The position numbers were made by a program, and so were the translations under genes. Shown piece after piece: positions 40,919-50,118 of a stretch of 64,000 nt of DNA (position 1 is its first letter; each line of letters opens with the position of its first letter). Origin of the DNA: CAVRZR01 sp964354215 (GTDB lineage Bacteria; Actinomycetota; Coriobacteriia; Anaerosomatales; CAVRZR01); contig CAYGYT010000002.1 in assembly GCA_964354215.1 (NCBI GenBank), forward strand, positions 82,030-146,029, in the 5' to 3' direction. Under the pieces are notes generated by a model. The model ran no database searches, was not told the origin of the DNA, and saw only the letters and a list, made by a program, of their open reading frames with translations.

Positions 40919-43189
40919 ATGCAGAGCCCATCCGAGACGACCGCTCCGCACCGCTTCGCGCACGTGGTCGTAGATATCCCGGCCAGAGAACTCGACACAC
41001 ACTTCGACTACCTCGTGCCGGAAGGGATCGGCGAGGTCGGTATCGGCAGCTGCGTGCTCGTGGACTTCGCGAACCGCCCTGCCGTCGGCTACGTGCTCGA
41101 TCTGGCCCACACCACACCGCACGAGCGCGTCAAACCCATTCGCGCCGTCCTCGGCGGACCGTACTTCGGGGCCGAGGGCGCGGCTGTGGCCCGCTGGGTC
41201 GCTACCGAGTACGCAGCGCCGTTGTCTGAGGCGATCCGGCTGTTCACACCGCCTGGCGGCACACCTCGGCTGGCCAAGGTCGCGGTTGCGGGCGGAGAGG
41301 CCTGGACACTTCGCCGCGCAGGCGTTGGGCCGGTCGACGATCGGTGGGCCGAGCTGACCGAAACGGGCCGCTCGTGCCGCCCTCCGCCCAACGCAACCAT
41401 GCAGCGCGCGCTGCTCGACAGCCTCGCGCAGGGGCCGGTCCGCGTGGCGGAGCTCTCGGCCGACCTCGGTTCCGTGGACGCGCCACTACGCCGGCTCGAG
41501 CACCTGGGCGCGGTGCAGATCGAGCGCCGTCGACGTATGCGAGAGGCCGGCGGCGATGCGAAGCCCGCACCGCGCCCGGACGCGCTGAGCGCCGGCCAGC
41601 GCCTCGCCCTTGAGGCCATCGACCTGGCGCGGGGTGGTGGAGGGGTCGTTCTGCTCGATGGAGTTACCGGATCGGGCAAGACCGAGGTGTACCTCCAGGC
41701 CATCGAGCGCACGCTGGCGGCCGGTCGGAGCGCCTGTGTGCTTGTACCGGAGATCGCGCTCACTCCTCAGACGGTCGGCCGGTTCCGCACCCGCTTCGGC
41801 GACGACATCGCGGTGCTCCATTCGCGCCTCTCTCCGGGAGAGCGTTTCGATCAGTGGGACCGTGTGCGCACCGGCGAGGCTCGCATCGTTGTCGGCGCGC
41901 GGTCAGCGTTGTTCGCACCGCTCGAACGCATCGGGCTTATCGTCATCGACGAAGAGCACGAACCCTCGTACAAGCAGGGGTCGGCGCCTCGCTATCACGC
42001 CCGCGATGTCGCAGCCCAGCTTGCCGCCCACCACGACGCGGCCCTCGTGCTCGGAAGCGCGACGCCTTCGCTCGAGGCGCTCGACCGCTGCGACGCAGGC
42101 GAGTGGACACGTGTCCGCATGCCCGAGCGCGTGACCGGTCAACAGCTGCCGTCGGTCGAGATCGTCGACATGGGTCGGGAGTTCGCCGAAGGGCACCGAT
42201 CGATGTTCTCGCGTGTGCTGCTCGACCGCCTCTCGGTGGTCGTGAAGCAACGTGAGAAGGCCGTGGTGTTCCTCAACCGCCGAGGATTCGCTTCGTTCCT
42301 GCTCTGCCGCGAATGCGGTTTCGTTCCACGATGCGACTCATGCGCCACCTCACTCACGTTCCATGAGGTCGGCGCTCGGCTCGCCTGCCACCACTGCGGA
42401 GCGGTGCGTGCGGTCCCCGCGACGTGCCCCCGGTGCAACAGCCCGTACCTCAGGAAGTTTGGCGCCGGCACGCAGCGCGTCGAGGCTGAGCTCTCCGCGC
42501 TGATTCCCGCCGTTCCCGTGGTGCGCATGGACGCGGACACCACGCAGGGCAAGGGCGGCCACGAGCGGGCACTCGCTGCGTTCGAGAGCATCGAAGGGGC
42601 GGGAGTGCTCCTCGGCACTCAGATGATCGCAAAGGGGCTCGACTACCCCGACGTCACGCTCGTCGCGGTTATCGACGCCGACACAACACTTCACCTGCCG
42701 GACTTCCGCGCATCGGAGCGCACGTACCAGCTCCTGGAGCAGGTCGCCGGCCGGGGAGGCCGGGGAGCGCGGCTCGGCAGCGTCGTCATCCAGACGTACT
42801 GGCCGGACCACCCGGCTCTGAAGGCCGTCGCGAGACACGACCCCTCCGAGTTCTACGCCGAGGAACGAACCGTCCGCCGAGAACTCGGCTACCCGCCCTA
42901 CGGGCGCCTAGCGAACCTGCTCATGTGGGGGAGAGATCCGCGTGCGGTTGCACAGGTAGCGGAGTCGGTTGCGAATCTCGTGCGCGGCGTCATTCCCGAC
43001 GAGTGGTCGCTCCTCGGCCCAAGCCCGGCGCCCCTCTCGCGCTTGAAGGGCGCGTGGCGCTGGCATCTGCTCGTGAAGGCGCCGCAGAACGCGGCCTTGG
43101 GGCCGGTGCTCGCCGACGTGCTCAAGTCACTGCCTCGGACGAACGGTGTCTCCGTGACTGCCGACATCGATCCCGCCGATCTGCTCTAG
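40919..43189 (+). CDS. priA: Primosomal replication protein PriA (helicase)
   Basis: Restarts stalled replication forks. About 756 residues. The N-terminal DNA-binding domain is followed by the helicase core with GVTGSGKTEVY (Walker A) and VIDEEHEPSYKQ (DEEH), and the eight-cysteine zinc region (LLCRECGFVPRCDSC and CHHCGAV, then CPRCNSPYL). Helicase motifs V and VI (GTQMIAKGLDYPDVTLV, LEQVAGRGGR) are intact. The ATG at 40919 is preferred over an upstream frame that runs through the metK terminator. Confidence 0.94.
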   Translation: MQSPSETTAPHRFAHVVVDIPARELDTHFDYLVPEGIGEVGIGSCVLVDFANRPAVGYVLDLAHTTPHERVKPIRAVLGGPYFGAEGAAVARWVATEYAAPLSEAIRLFTPPGGTPRLAKVAVAGGEAWTLRRAGVGPVDDRWAELTETGRSCRPPPNATMQRALLDSLAQGPVRVAELSADLGSVDAPLRRLEHLGAVQIERRRRMREAGGDAKPAPRPDALSAGQRLALEAIDLARGGGGVVLLDGVTGSGKTEVYLQAIERTLAAGRSACVLVPEIALTPQTVGRFRTRFGDDIAVLHSRLSPGERFDQWDRVRTGEARIVVGARSALFAPLERIGLIVIDEEHEPSYKQGSAPRYHARDVAAQLAAHHDAALVLGSATPSLEALDRCDAGEWTRVRMPERVTGQQLPSVEIVDMGREFAEGHRSMFSRVLLDRLSVVVKQREKAVVFLNRRGFASFLLCRECGFVPRCDSCATSLTFHEVGARLACHHCGAVRAVPATCPRCNSPYLRKFGAGTQRVEAELSALIPAVPVVRMDADTTQGKGGHERALAAFESIEGAGVLLGTQMIAKGLDYPDVTLVAVIDADTTLHLPDFRASERTYQLLEQVAGRGGRGARLGSVVIQTYWPDHPALKAVARHDPSEFYAEERTVRRELGYPPYGRLANLLMWGRDPRAVAQVAESVANLVRGVIPDEWSLLGPSPAPLSRLKGAWRWHLLVKAPQNAALGPVLADVLKSLPRTNGVSVTADIDPADLL

Positions 43190-43390
43190 GCCGCTCCGGT
43201 CACCCGTGGCGCCTGCTGCTCGCTCGCCGCTCACCATCCGCACGGTCGACCCGCACGTGGGCCCGCACGTCGGCCCGCGCCACCGCAGTGCCGCGCTAGA
43301 ATACCCTCAGGCAGGGGAGTTGCTACGTGTCGCACGCCTGCGACTCTCGACTTCACGACCCCTATGCGTCGATCGCTATCGGACGGAGCC

Positions 43391-43891
43391 ATGGACGAAG
43401 TACTCGCTCACCCCCACGCGGCGCTCAAGCAGCGCGCCACCGAAGTGGACGCCGCCGCCGACGACGAGCTGCGGACGCTCTGCGCGCGTATGGCCGAGTC
43501 CATGTACGGCGCACCGGGCATCGGGCTTGCCGCCACCCAGATCGGCGTCATGAAGCGAGTCGTCGTCTACGACCTGGATGACGGGCAGGGACTCGTCGTC
43601 CTCTGCAACCCGCGGATCACGCGTGTTTCCGAAGAGACGGTCCTCGATGAGGAGGGGTGCCTCTCGTTGCCCGGCATCACTGTTCCCGTCGAGCGGTCGT
43701 ATGCGCTGGTGTGCGAGGCCGAGAACCTGAAGGGTGAGCCGATGCGGCTCGAGGCCACCGAGCTGCACGCGCGGCTGCTCCAGCATGAGGTAGACCACCT
43801 CGACGGCGTCCTCATCATCGACCGCGCGACGCCCGAGGAGCGAAAGGCCGCTATCCGTCGCTACATGGACCTCGCTACGTCCACACGCTAG
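43391..43891 (+). CDS. def: Peptide deformylase
   Basis: Removes formyl from nascent proteins. About 166 residues with the three metal motifs GIGLAATQ, EGCLSLPG and QHEVDHLDG. The ATG at 43391 gives the usual short N-terminus; an upstream ATG at 43364 is in frame but has no ribosome site. A TAGAAT at 43297-43302 might be a -10 box. It starts a def-fmt-rsmB unit, a common bacterial order. Confidence 0.94.
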   Translation: MDEVLAHPHAALKQRATEVDAAADDELRTLCARMAESMYGAPGIGLAATQIGVMKRVVVYDLDDGQGLVVLCNPRITRVSEETVLDEEGCLSLPGITVPVERSYALVCEAENLKGEPMRLEATELHARLLQHEVDHLDGVLIIDRATPEERKAAIRRYMDLATSTR

Positions 43892-43928
43892 ATACGCTCG
43901 ACCAGAGTTCTCACGGGGGGAGGGCGAC

Positions 43929-44852
43929 GTGCGCGTCGTGTTCATGGGAACGCCGTCGTTCGCGGTGCCGTCGCTCGAGGCCCTTGCCGAGTGTCACGAC
44001 GTTGTTGCCGTGTACTCTCGCCCCGACTCCGTGTCAGGCCGCGGATCGGCCTCTCACCCGTCTGCCGTCAAGCAGGCCGCGCTCGAGCTCGGGCTGTCCG
44101 TACGCACTCCCCAGACGCTCCGGGACAGCGCAGAGCACGAGGTGCTCCGGGAGCTCTCCCCCGACGTCGGCGTAGTCGCCGCATACGGGCTCATCCTCCC
44201 GAGACAGGTGCTCGGAGTCCCACCGCTCGGCTTCCTGAACGTCCACGCGTCACTCCTGCCCCGATGGCGCGGCGCTGCACCGATACAACGGGCCATCCTT
44301 GCCGGTGACGAGTACACGGGCGTCTCTATCATGCGCATGGAGGAGGGTTTGGACACCGGGCCGTACTGCGAGATCTCACGGACGACAGTGGCCGACAAGA
44401 CCGCCGATGAACTGATAGAGGAGCTGGCCCTTCTGGGCGCCGAGGCACTCGTCCGCGCGCTCGGGCGCCTCGGTGCCGGCGGATGCGACTGGACGGTGCA
44501 GGACGAGGCCGCCGTGACGTACGCCGACAAAGTCACGAAAGCCGACATCCGCCTGTCACCCGACCTGTCGGCCACCGAGCTACTCCGCAGAATCCGTGCG
44601 TCAAGCAGCCAGTCCCCTGCGAGGATTGCGATCGGTGGTACCGCTCTGACGGTGCTCGACGCAACCGACAGCGCTCTGGATCTCTCTCGCGGCGCGGTCC
44701 ACGCCTCCAGGAGGGACGTGTTCCTGGCCGGGAGCGACGGCACGATCGAACTGCTCACCGTCAAGCCCGACGGCCGGAAAGCGATGGAAGCTGCGGCCTG
44801 GGCTCGTGGTGCCACCATCTCCGCAGACGCCTGCTGGGACAGCACGCAGTGA
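43929..44852 (+). CDS. fmt: Methionyl-tRNA formyltransferase
   Basis: Formylates initiator Met-tRNA. 307 residues; VVFMGTPSFAVPSLEAL at the N-terminus, the folate-binding NVHASLLPRWRGAAPIQ near residue 105, and the C-terminal OB-like domain. GGGGGGAGG upstream supports the GTG start. The stop overlaps rsmB (GTGA). Confidence 0.95.
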   Translation: MRVVFMGTPSFAVPSLEALAECHDVVAVYSRPDSVSGRGSASHPSAVKQAALELGLSVRTPQTLRDSAEHEVLRELSPDVGVVAAYGLILPRQVLGVPPLGFLNVHASLLPRWRGAAPIQRAILAGDEYTGVSIMRMEEGLDTGPYCEISRTTVADKTADELIEELALLGAEALVRALGRLGAGGCDWTVQDEAAVTYADKVTKADIRLSPDLSATELLRRIRASSSQSPARIAIGGTALTVLDATDSALDLSRGAVHASRRDVFLAGSDGTIELLTVKPDGRKAMEAAAWARGATISADACWDSTQ

Positions 44853-46213
44853 GCGCGTCCCCCGGGCGCGTCACGGCTCTCAAGGTCATCAGCCGGGTTC
44901 GAGAGCGCCGAGCCTACGCGCACGAGACGCTCGACGCGGTACTCAACGCGACCCCGGGGCTCGACGTTCGCGACCGGGCCTTCGCGACTCGCGTTGCCTA
45001 TGGCGTCATCGCCACCGCGGGCACGCTCGACGAAGCGCTCGACCGCTTCCTCGATCGCCCGTCGCGGGTCGAACCGCGGGTTAGGGACGCCCTTGAGATC
45101 GCCGCCTGGGAGATCCTCTTCGGCGGGGCCGACATACACGTCGCCGTGAGCGAGGGCGTCGAGCTCGCACGCTCTGTGCGATCCCAGGCTGCGAGCCTCG
45201 CGAATGCCGTCCTGCGCCGTCTCGCCGACGCGTCGGATACCTTCCCATGGGGTGATCCCACAAGCGACCACGGGGCACTCGCGCGGCTCTACGGTCACCC
45301 CCTTTGGATGACCGAGCGGTTGGTGGACGACCTCGGGCGACCCGCCGCAGAATCGGTCCTTGCGGCCGACAACGAGCCCGCGCCGGTCTACCTCGCCCAC
45401 CTCCCGTTCCGGGGACCGGAACGGGAGCTCATCGCGCGCCTCGAGAGCGCCGGCGCCGGGCCGAGCCAGGGTCCGCTGCCGGGGTCGATTCAAGTCGACC
45501 GGCCCGCGGCACTTGCCACCTCAGCCGTGCTTGCCTCCTGCCTCGCCGAGGTGTGCGACGCGGGCGCTCAGTTCGCCGCGTTCTGCGTACGGCCGGGTCC
45601 CGGCATGCGCATCGTGGAGATCGGCGCGGGTCGCGGCACTAAGACGCTCCTGCTGCAGGCGCTGGCCCACCGGGCTGGCGGACAGGCCGAGATCTGGGCG
45701 GTCGATTCACACGCCTTCAAGCTCGACGTCCTCTCGAAACGTGCAGCTGAGCTCGGCGTGAACGGCATCCATCTGCTCGTGGCGGACGCAACGCACCTCC
45801 CGGTCGGCGAGGGCCTGCCCCCGCAGGGCGGTGCAGACGTCGTGCTGCTGGACGCGCCGTGCTCCGGCCTTGGCACGCTCAGGCGACATCCCGACAAACG
45901 CTGGCGACTTCGACCGCAAGACATCGATGCGCTCGCTGCACTCGGTGCCCATATGCTCGAGCAGTCTGCACTCCTTGTGAGTCCCGGCGGATTCGTGGTG
46001 TACTCGACGTGCACCCTGACCCGCCGCGAGAACCGTGGCGTTGTCGAAGGATTCCTGGAGAGTAGTGCCGGCAAGCGCTTCGTAGTCGATGACCTCGCAT
46101 CCGAGGTGCCTGCGGCGTGGCGGCGCTTCGTCGCCGAAGAAGGGTGGTTCCAGTCGGTCCCCGAAATAGGAGGACCCGACGGCCATTTCGTGGCGCGCCT
46201 CAGGCGCGAGTGA
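44849..46213 (+). CDS. rsmB: 16S rRNA (cytosine967-C5)-methyltransferase
   Basis: 454 residues. An N-terminal NusB-like RNA-binding domain (RVTALKVISRVRERRAYAHE) is followed by the SAM methyltransferase with GAGRGTKTLLLQA, the DAPCSGLGTLRRHPD motif and the catalytic YSTCTLTRREN cysteine. The GTG at 44849 overlaps the fmt stop. A longer open frame upstream lies inside fmt and is not used. Confidence 0.93.
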   Translation: MSASPGRVTALKVISRVRERRAYAHETLDAVLNATPGLDVRDRAFATRVAYGVIATAGTLDEALDRFLDRPSRVEPRVRDALEIAAWEILFGGADIHVAVSEGVELARSVRSQAASLANAVLRRLADASDTFPWGDPTSDHGALARLYGHPLWMTERLVDDLGRPAAESVLAADNEPAPVYLAHLPFRGPERELIARLESAGAGPSQGPLPGSIQVDRPAALATSAVLASCLAEVCDAGAQFAAFCVRPGPGMRIVEIGAGRGTKTLLLQALAHRAGGQAEIWAVDSHAFKLDVLSKRAAELGVNGIHLLVADATHLPVGEGLPPQGGADVVLLDAPCSGLGTLRRHPDKRWRLRPQDIDALAALGAHMLEQSALLVSPGGFVVYSTCTLTRRENRGVVEGFLESSAGKRFVVDDLASEVPAAWRRFVAEEGWFQSVPEIGGPDGHFVARLRRE

Positions 46214-46264
46214 GGGTGCGGGCGACGGGCGATGTCCCGCTCGTGACGAGAGGAGTGGGGAGAG

Positions 46265-47230
46265 ATGCGCGCAACCAGGATCGTCGAGATGCTCGAAGTC
46301 ACCGAGGCGGCAGCGCTCGCTGCCGGCCGCTGGATGGGCAAGGGCGACAAGAACGCCGCCGACGATGCCGCGGTCGAGGGAATGCGACAAGCGTTCACCA
46401 ACATCGAGATCGACGGCACGATCGTAATCGGCGAGGGAGAGCGCGACGAGGCGCCGATGCTCTACATCGGCGAGAAGGTGGGCAAGGGCGGCGAAGCCAT
46501 CGACATCGCCGTCGACCCGCTTGAGGGCACGAACCTCACCGCCTACGGCCAGTCGAACTCGCTTGCGGTACTGGCCTTTGGCCCGCACGGTAGTCTCCTG
46601 CATGCACCCGACACCTATATGAACAAGGTGGCAGTCGGTCCGGAGGCCTATTCGGCGGTGCACATCGATGCCACCCCCACCGAGAACGTGAGAGCGGTCG
46701 CTGCAGCACTCAAGCGCGACGTCGAGGATCTCGTGGTCTGCATCCTCGACCGGGACCGCCACAAGGACCTCATCGCCGAGGTCCGCGAGGCGGGTGCACG
46801 AATCCGGCTCATCTCGGATGGCGACGTCTTCGGCGCGGTGGCAACCGCCGTCGAGGGCACCGGAATCCACCTCTACCTGGGTATCGGCGCCGCGCCTGAG
46901 GGCGTGCTCGCATGCGCAGCCATGAAGTGCATCGGCGGCTGCTTCATGGGCCGGTTCGCATGGCGCAGCGACGAGGAGAGGGCGCGGGCGGTCGAGATGG
47001 GCACCCCGCATATTGATGGAGTCCTCGACATGAACACGCTCGTCAACACCGACGAGGCAGCGTTCATCGCCACGGGCGTCACCGACGGGGAGATGCTCCG
47101 GGGCGTGAAGTACTTCGGCGCTGGCGCGCGCACGAACTCGGTCGCGATGGATGCCAAGACAAAGACGGTGCGCTTCATCGAGACGGTCTATCGCACTGGC
47201 GACGAACCGTTCTGGGTGAGGATGGACTAG
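46265..47230 (+). CDS. glpX: Fructose-1,6-bisphosphatase, class II
   Basis: Gluconeogenic phosphatase. 321 residues with the class II signatures GKGDKNAADDAAVEGMR, IVIGEGERDEAPML, AVDPLEGTNLTA and LISDGDVFGAV, which hold the metal-binding acidic residues. GAGGAGTGGGGAGAG upstream supports the ATG. No operon partner; the next gene is convergent. Its presence fits autotrophic or gluconeogenic growth, but no carbon-fixation genes lie in the window. Confidence 0.94.
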   Translation: MRATRIVEMLEVTEAAALAAGRWMGKGDKNAADDAAVEGMRQAFTNIEIDGTIVIGEGERDEAPMLYIGEKVGKGGEAIDIAVDPLEGTNLTAYGQSNSLAVLAFGPHGSLLHAPDTYMNKVAVGPEAYSAVHIDATPTENVRAVAAALKRDVEDLVVCILDRDRHKDLIAEVREAGARIRLISDGDVFGAVATAVEGTGIHLYLGIGAAPEGVLACAAMKCIGGCFMGRFAWRSDEERARAVEMGTPHIDGVLDMNTLVNTDEAAFIATGVTDGEMLRGVKYFGAGARTNSVAMDAKTKTVRFIETVYRTGDEPFWVRMD

Positions 47231-47257
47231 CGAGAGAGAATCGAGCCAACCCGCCGC

Positions 47258-47530
47258 TCAGCTCGCGGCCGGGCACCCCGCGCAGCCTCCGCCATCAGAG
47301 TTGCCGCACGCCGGTGGTTCGCTCTTTGGCGGTGTCGAATCCGCCTGTGGACGCGACCGGTAGTCTGTGTTGTGGAAACCCGAGCCCTTGAAGACGACGC
47401 CGACCGGCGTGAACACGCGCTTCGCTGGAACGCCGCAATCGGGACAGCACACGTCATCTTTCGTACCGGCCGGTCGAGTGACCTCGAACCGCTCGTCACA
47501 CTCGGGACAGCGGAAGTCATAGCTCGGCAT
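47258..47530 (-). CDS. FmdB-family zinc ribbon protein
   Basis: 90 residues. Starts MPSYDFRCPECDERFEV, the FmdB/putative regulatory zinc-ribbon pattern, with CPEC and CPDC pairs and the FKGSGFHNTDYR segment. The C-terminus adds a second cysteine cluster (ACGNSDGGGCAGCPAAS). AGAGGAG about 11 bases upstream favours the ATG at 47530. The role of the family is unknown. Confidence 0.85.
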   Translation of the reverse strand: MPSYDFRCPECDERFEVTRPAGTKDDVCCPDCGVPAKRVFTPVGVVFKGSGFHNTDYRSRPQADSTPPKSEPPACGNSDGGGCAGCPAAS

Positions 47531-47674
47531 ATCGGCTGGCACTCCTCTCGCTCAGGTCGTCGGGCTGGAACGCATGAATCTGCGGTACTGCCCGCGGCGA
47601 AGCACGATACATGCCACGCGCTTTCGCGCACAAGCGGTTGCGCCGGCGAACCCTCGGACAGCGGACAAGGCTCG

Positions 47675-47682
47675 TATAGACT
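47675..47682 (+). promoter_or_regulatory. -10 region of the PASTA protein gene
   Basis: TATAGACT, 9 bases before the ATG at 47692; start of transcription would fall within about five bases of the initiation codon. No Shine-Dalgarno is visible. Confidence 0.4.
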
Positions 47683-47691
47683 GGTGACCGC

Positions 47692-48840
47692 ATGACAGAC
47701 GAAACTCAGACAGAACACAACCTCGACGCGGGTCCCGCGGCCGAGCTCGAGATCGAGCCCCCTCAGCCGCTCAGGACGAGTCCGCGGCCGCACCGGCAGG
47801 CGCTCGTTCCGCTCTGGGTGTACGGACTGGTTGCGGCGCTTCTCGCACTTGTCGCAATCGGTATCGGCACGTCGTTCGCGCTCAACCGTTCGGTCACCAC
47901 AGCCGTCCCGGACGTGCTGGGCCTTGACTCCGATGTGGCACGCACGCGGCTGCGGAACGCGGGCTTCGAGTTCGTTGCGGGCGATCGGCGCTTCTCCACG
48001 GCGCCCGAAGGCACCGTGCTCGAGCAGACCCCTCCCGCCCGCGACCTCGTGAGACGAGGCAGCACGGTCGAGGTCGTCGTCTCGGCAGGAACCGAGGAGT
48101 TCCGGCTGCCCGATGTCGTCGGCAACGGCATCGTTCTCGGGCGCGGGCAGCTCGAGGAGCGAGGGCTCGAGGTCAAGGTTAACGTCGAGGCGTCGGACCA
48201 GCCCCGCGACACGGTCCTGTCCACCAACCCGTCCGCTGGATCGATCGTGCACACCGGTGACTTCGTGATCGTTACCATCGCGGCTTCGGGCTCTGCCGAA
48301 GCCGCGATGGTCCCGTACCGCTTCTCGAACGTCCTGTTCGTGCTCGACCCGTCGAAGCCCGCGACAGGACGCGACGTCCCGCTCGACGTGTCCCGACGCG
48401 TGCGGTCACTCCTGGAGGCGTCGGGAGCCAAGGTGATCGTGACCCGCAGCCTCGCCGATCGGGACGTCTCCGTACAGGCGCGAGCCAAGCGCGCCCGCGA
48501 CTCGAGCGCAACTGCCGTGGTCGGCATCGACGTGTCACCACGGGGCCAGGGAGGCTTCGCTGTATCTGCTCCGACAACACTGACTGTTCAGCGAGCGCGC
48601 GCCACGCGTCGCCTGCTCGATGCGCTCTCTGCCGCGCTCACCGTCCAGAAGGACGCTCCTCGGAAGACCGTATTCGCTCCCGACGCGCTTGTGAGCGCCA
48701 CCGTCGCACCGATCGGCAGGCTCTCTCTCGGCTCGCTCGCGGACCGCGAGGACGCCGCGTCATTCCGCGACCCAACCTGGGCAGACCAGGTAGCGCGAGC
48801 GCTCTACCGTGGTCTGGGCGAGTCGTACGGCAGCCGCTAG
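47692..48840 (+). CDS. Membrane-anchored PASTA protein with degenerate amidase-like domain
   Basis: 382 residues. A cytoplasmic N-terminus (about 1-40), one membrane helix (LWVYGLVAALLALVAIGIG), two PASTA domains (about 70-135 and 136-205, each V-P-D-V/L-x-G at its start and a GSxVxVxVS-like end), then a domain of about 170 residues that follows the Amidase_3 pattern (VLFVLDPSKPATG, then VSRRVRSLLEASGAKVIVTRS, then RAKRARDSSATAVVGIDV). The zinc-binding histidines expected in DPGHGG and SIHAN are replaced, so it is probably not catalytic. PASTA domains bind peptidoglycan or lipid II. It is followed by an M23 peptidase gene that it might regulate; that link is inference. Confidence 0.75.
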   Translation: MTDETQTEHNLDAGPAAELEIEPPQPLRTSPRPHRQALVPLWVYGLVAALLALVAIGIGTSFALNRSVTTAVPDVLGLDSDVARTRLRNAGFEFVAGDRRFSTAPEGTVLEQTPPARDLVRRGSTVEVVVSAGTEEFRLPDVVGNGIVLGRGQLEERGLEVKVNVEASDQPRDTVLSTNPSAGSIVHTGDFVIVTIAASGSAEAAMVPYRFSNVLFVLDPSKPATGRDVPLDVSRRVRSLLEASGAKVIVTRSLADRDVSVQARAKRARDSSATAVVGIDVSPRGQGGFAVSAPTTLTVQRARATRRLLDALSAALTVQKDAPRKTVFAPDALVSATVAPIGRLSLGSLADREDAASFRDPTWADQVARALYRGLGESYGSR

Positions 48841-48859
48841 GCTCCGGTGGGAGGGTGCG

Positions 48860-49885
48860 TTGGGCACGCATGCCATGAGGCCTAACCTGCGTCGTATCGC
48901 AGTCGCGGCCCTCGTCGCGCTGAGTCTGCTGACCCCGGCCATCGCTCGTGCGGCCACGGCATCGGAGCTTCGGGCGCAACTTGACGACATCCGCCGAGAA
49001 GCCAGGCGGGTCGGCCGCGCGTACGACCGGGCGTACTGGCGCGTCGACGAGGCGGACGTCCGCATCGAGAAGCTCGACAAGCGAATTGCCGCGACAACGC
49101 GTGAGCTCAGTCGGTCTCGCGCCATACTGGCAAGCAGAGTCGGACGCATGTACCGCACCGGCTACGGGGATTACCTCGAGGTGATCCTCGGTTCCTCAAG
49201 CTTCGACGAGATGATCACCCGCCTCGACTACGTCCAGCGCATCGGCAATGCCGATGCAAGCGCGATCCGCCGTGTGGAGCGACTGCAGCGACAGCTCAGC
49301 GTGCAGCGGACACGGGCCAAGGCGGAACGTGCTACGCAGGCCCGCGAGCTGAAGAGCCTGCGTCGTCAACGGGACCGCCTCATTCATCGCCTCGAGGACC
49401 TCAAGACCCGGTTCGAGCGCGTGCAGCGAGCCCTCAACCGGGCCCGCGGCGGCGGCGATTCCGACGGGGGAGTGACGCTTGCTCCCGGCCCGAACGGTCT
49501 CGTCTTTCCGGTCCGCGGGGCCTACTACTTCAGCGACACGTGGGGCGCCTCGCGAGGCGGGGGCCGCCGTCGGCACAAGGGCACGGACATCATGTCACCG
49601 AGCGGAACTGCGTTGGTCGCATGCGCCTCCGGAACCATACGCGCCAAGTCGAGCGGACTCGGGGGTCTCACGATCTGGCTCAGCGCAGACAACGGTTGGC
49701 AGTTCTACTACGCCCACCTGAGCGGCTACGCGCGGACCGGCGGCCACGTCAGTGCGGGCGAGATCATCGGCTACGTGGGCTCCTCCGGGAATGCCCGGGG
49801 AGGTTCGCCGCACCTTCACTTCGAGATCCACCCGGGCGGTGGGGGAGCCGTAAACCCGTATCCCTCTCTCCTGCAGATGCAGTAA
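48860..49885 (+). CDS. Secreted M23-family peptidoglycan endopeptidase with coiled coil
   Basis: About 341 residues. A signal peptide (IAVAALVALSLLTPAIARA) precedes a coiled coil (about 35-195) like that of EnvC/RipA-type activating or hydrolase proteins, then a glycine linker and the LytM/M23 domain with HKGTDIMSP and PHLHFEIHPGG, the zinc ligands. GGGAGGG five bases before a TTG at 48860 suggests that start; the ATG at 48875 is the alternative. All zinc residues look intact, so it is likely active in cell division or separation. Confidence 0.87.
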   Translation: MGTHAMRPNLRRIAVAALVALSLLTPAIARAATASELRAQLDDIRREARRVGRAYDRAYWRVDEADVRIEKLDKRIAATTRELSRSRAILASRVGRMYRTGYGDYLEVILGSSSFDEMITRLDYVQRIGNADASAIRRVERLQRQLSVQRTRAKAERATQARELKSLRRQRDRLIHRLEDLKTRFERVQRALNRARGGGDSDGGVTLAPGPNGLVFPVRGAYYFSDTWGASRGGGRRRHKGTDIMSPSGTALVACASGTIRAKSSGLGGLTIWLSADNGWQFYYAHLSGYARTGGHVSAGEIIGYVGSSGNARGGSPHLHFEIHPGGGGAVNPYPSLLQMQ

Positions 49886-49935
49886 CCGGCCGCCCGCGTT
49901 GCTATCGGTCTGCCCCGCGCGTAGCATGCGCAACA

Positions 49936-50031
49936 CGACCGTGTCGGGAGCTGCCAAGAGGTGGCTGAGAGGCAGCGGCAGAGGCTGCGACCGATGGACG
50001 ACGCCGGTAATGCGGGGTGGGCACACGGTAC
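49936..50031 (+). promoter_or_regulatory. TPP riboswitch (THI element), divergent
   Basis: P1 is ACCGTGT (49938-49944) with ACACGGT (50023-50029). Inside are GGTGGCTGAGAGGC, matching the CTGAGA pyrimidine-sensing segment, and ATGGACGACGCCGGTAATGCGGGG, matching the TGAACCTGATCxGGGTAATxCC segment with changes. It precedes a thiT-thiN operon, which supports the call strongly. Confidence 0.75.
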
Positions 50032-50118
50032 CGCGGTACTTCTCGCGGCTCCTCGGTGATCACCCGTCGCCTCCTCCCGTCAGTCGTCGCCTGCGGCGGA
50101 CCGAAGACGAGGTGGAGC

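Noticed and set aside
39564..41117. 517-codon open frame on the minus strand opposite metK
   Set aside because: Antisense of metK and the priA start; no domain recognised and no ribosome site.
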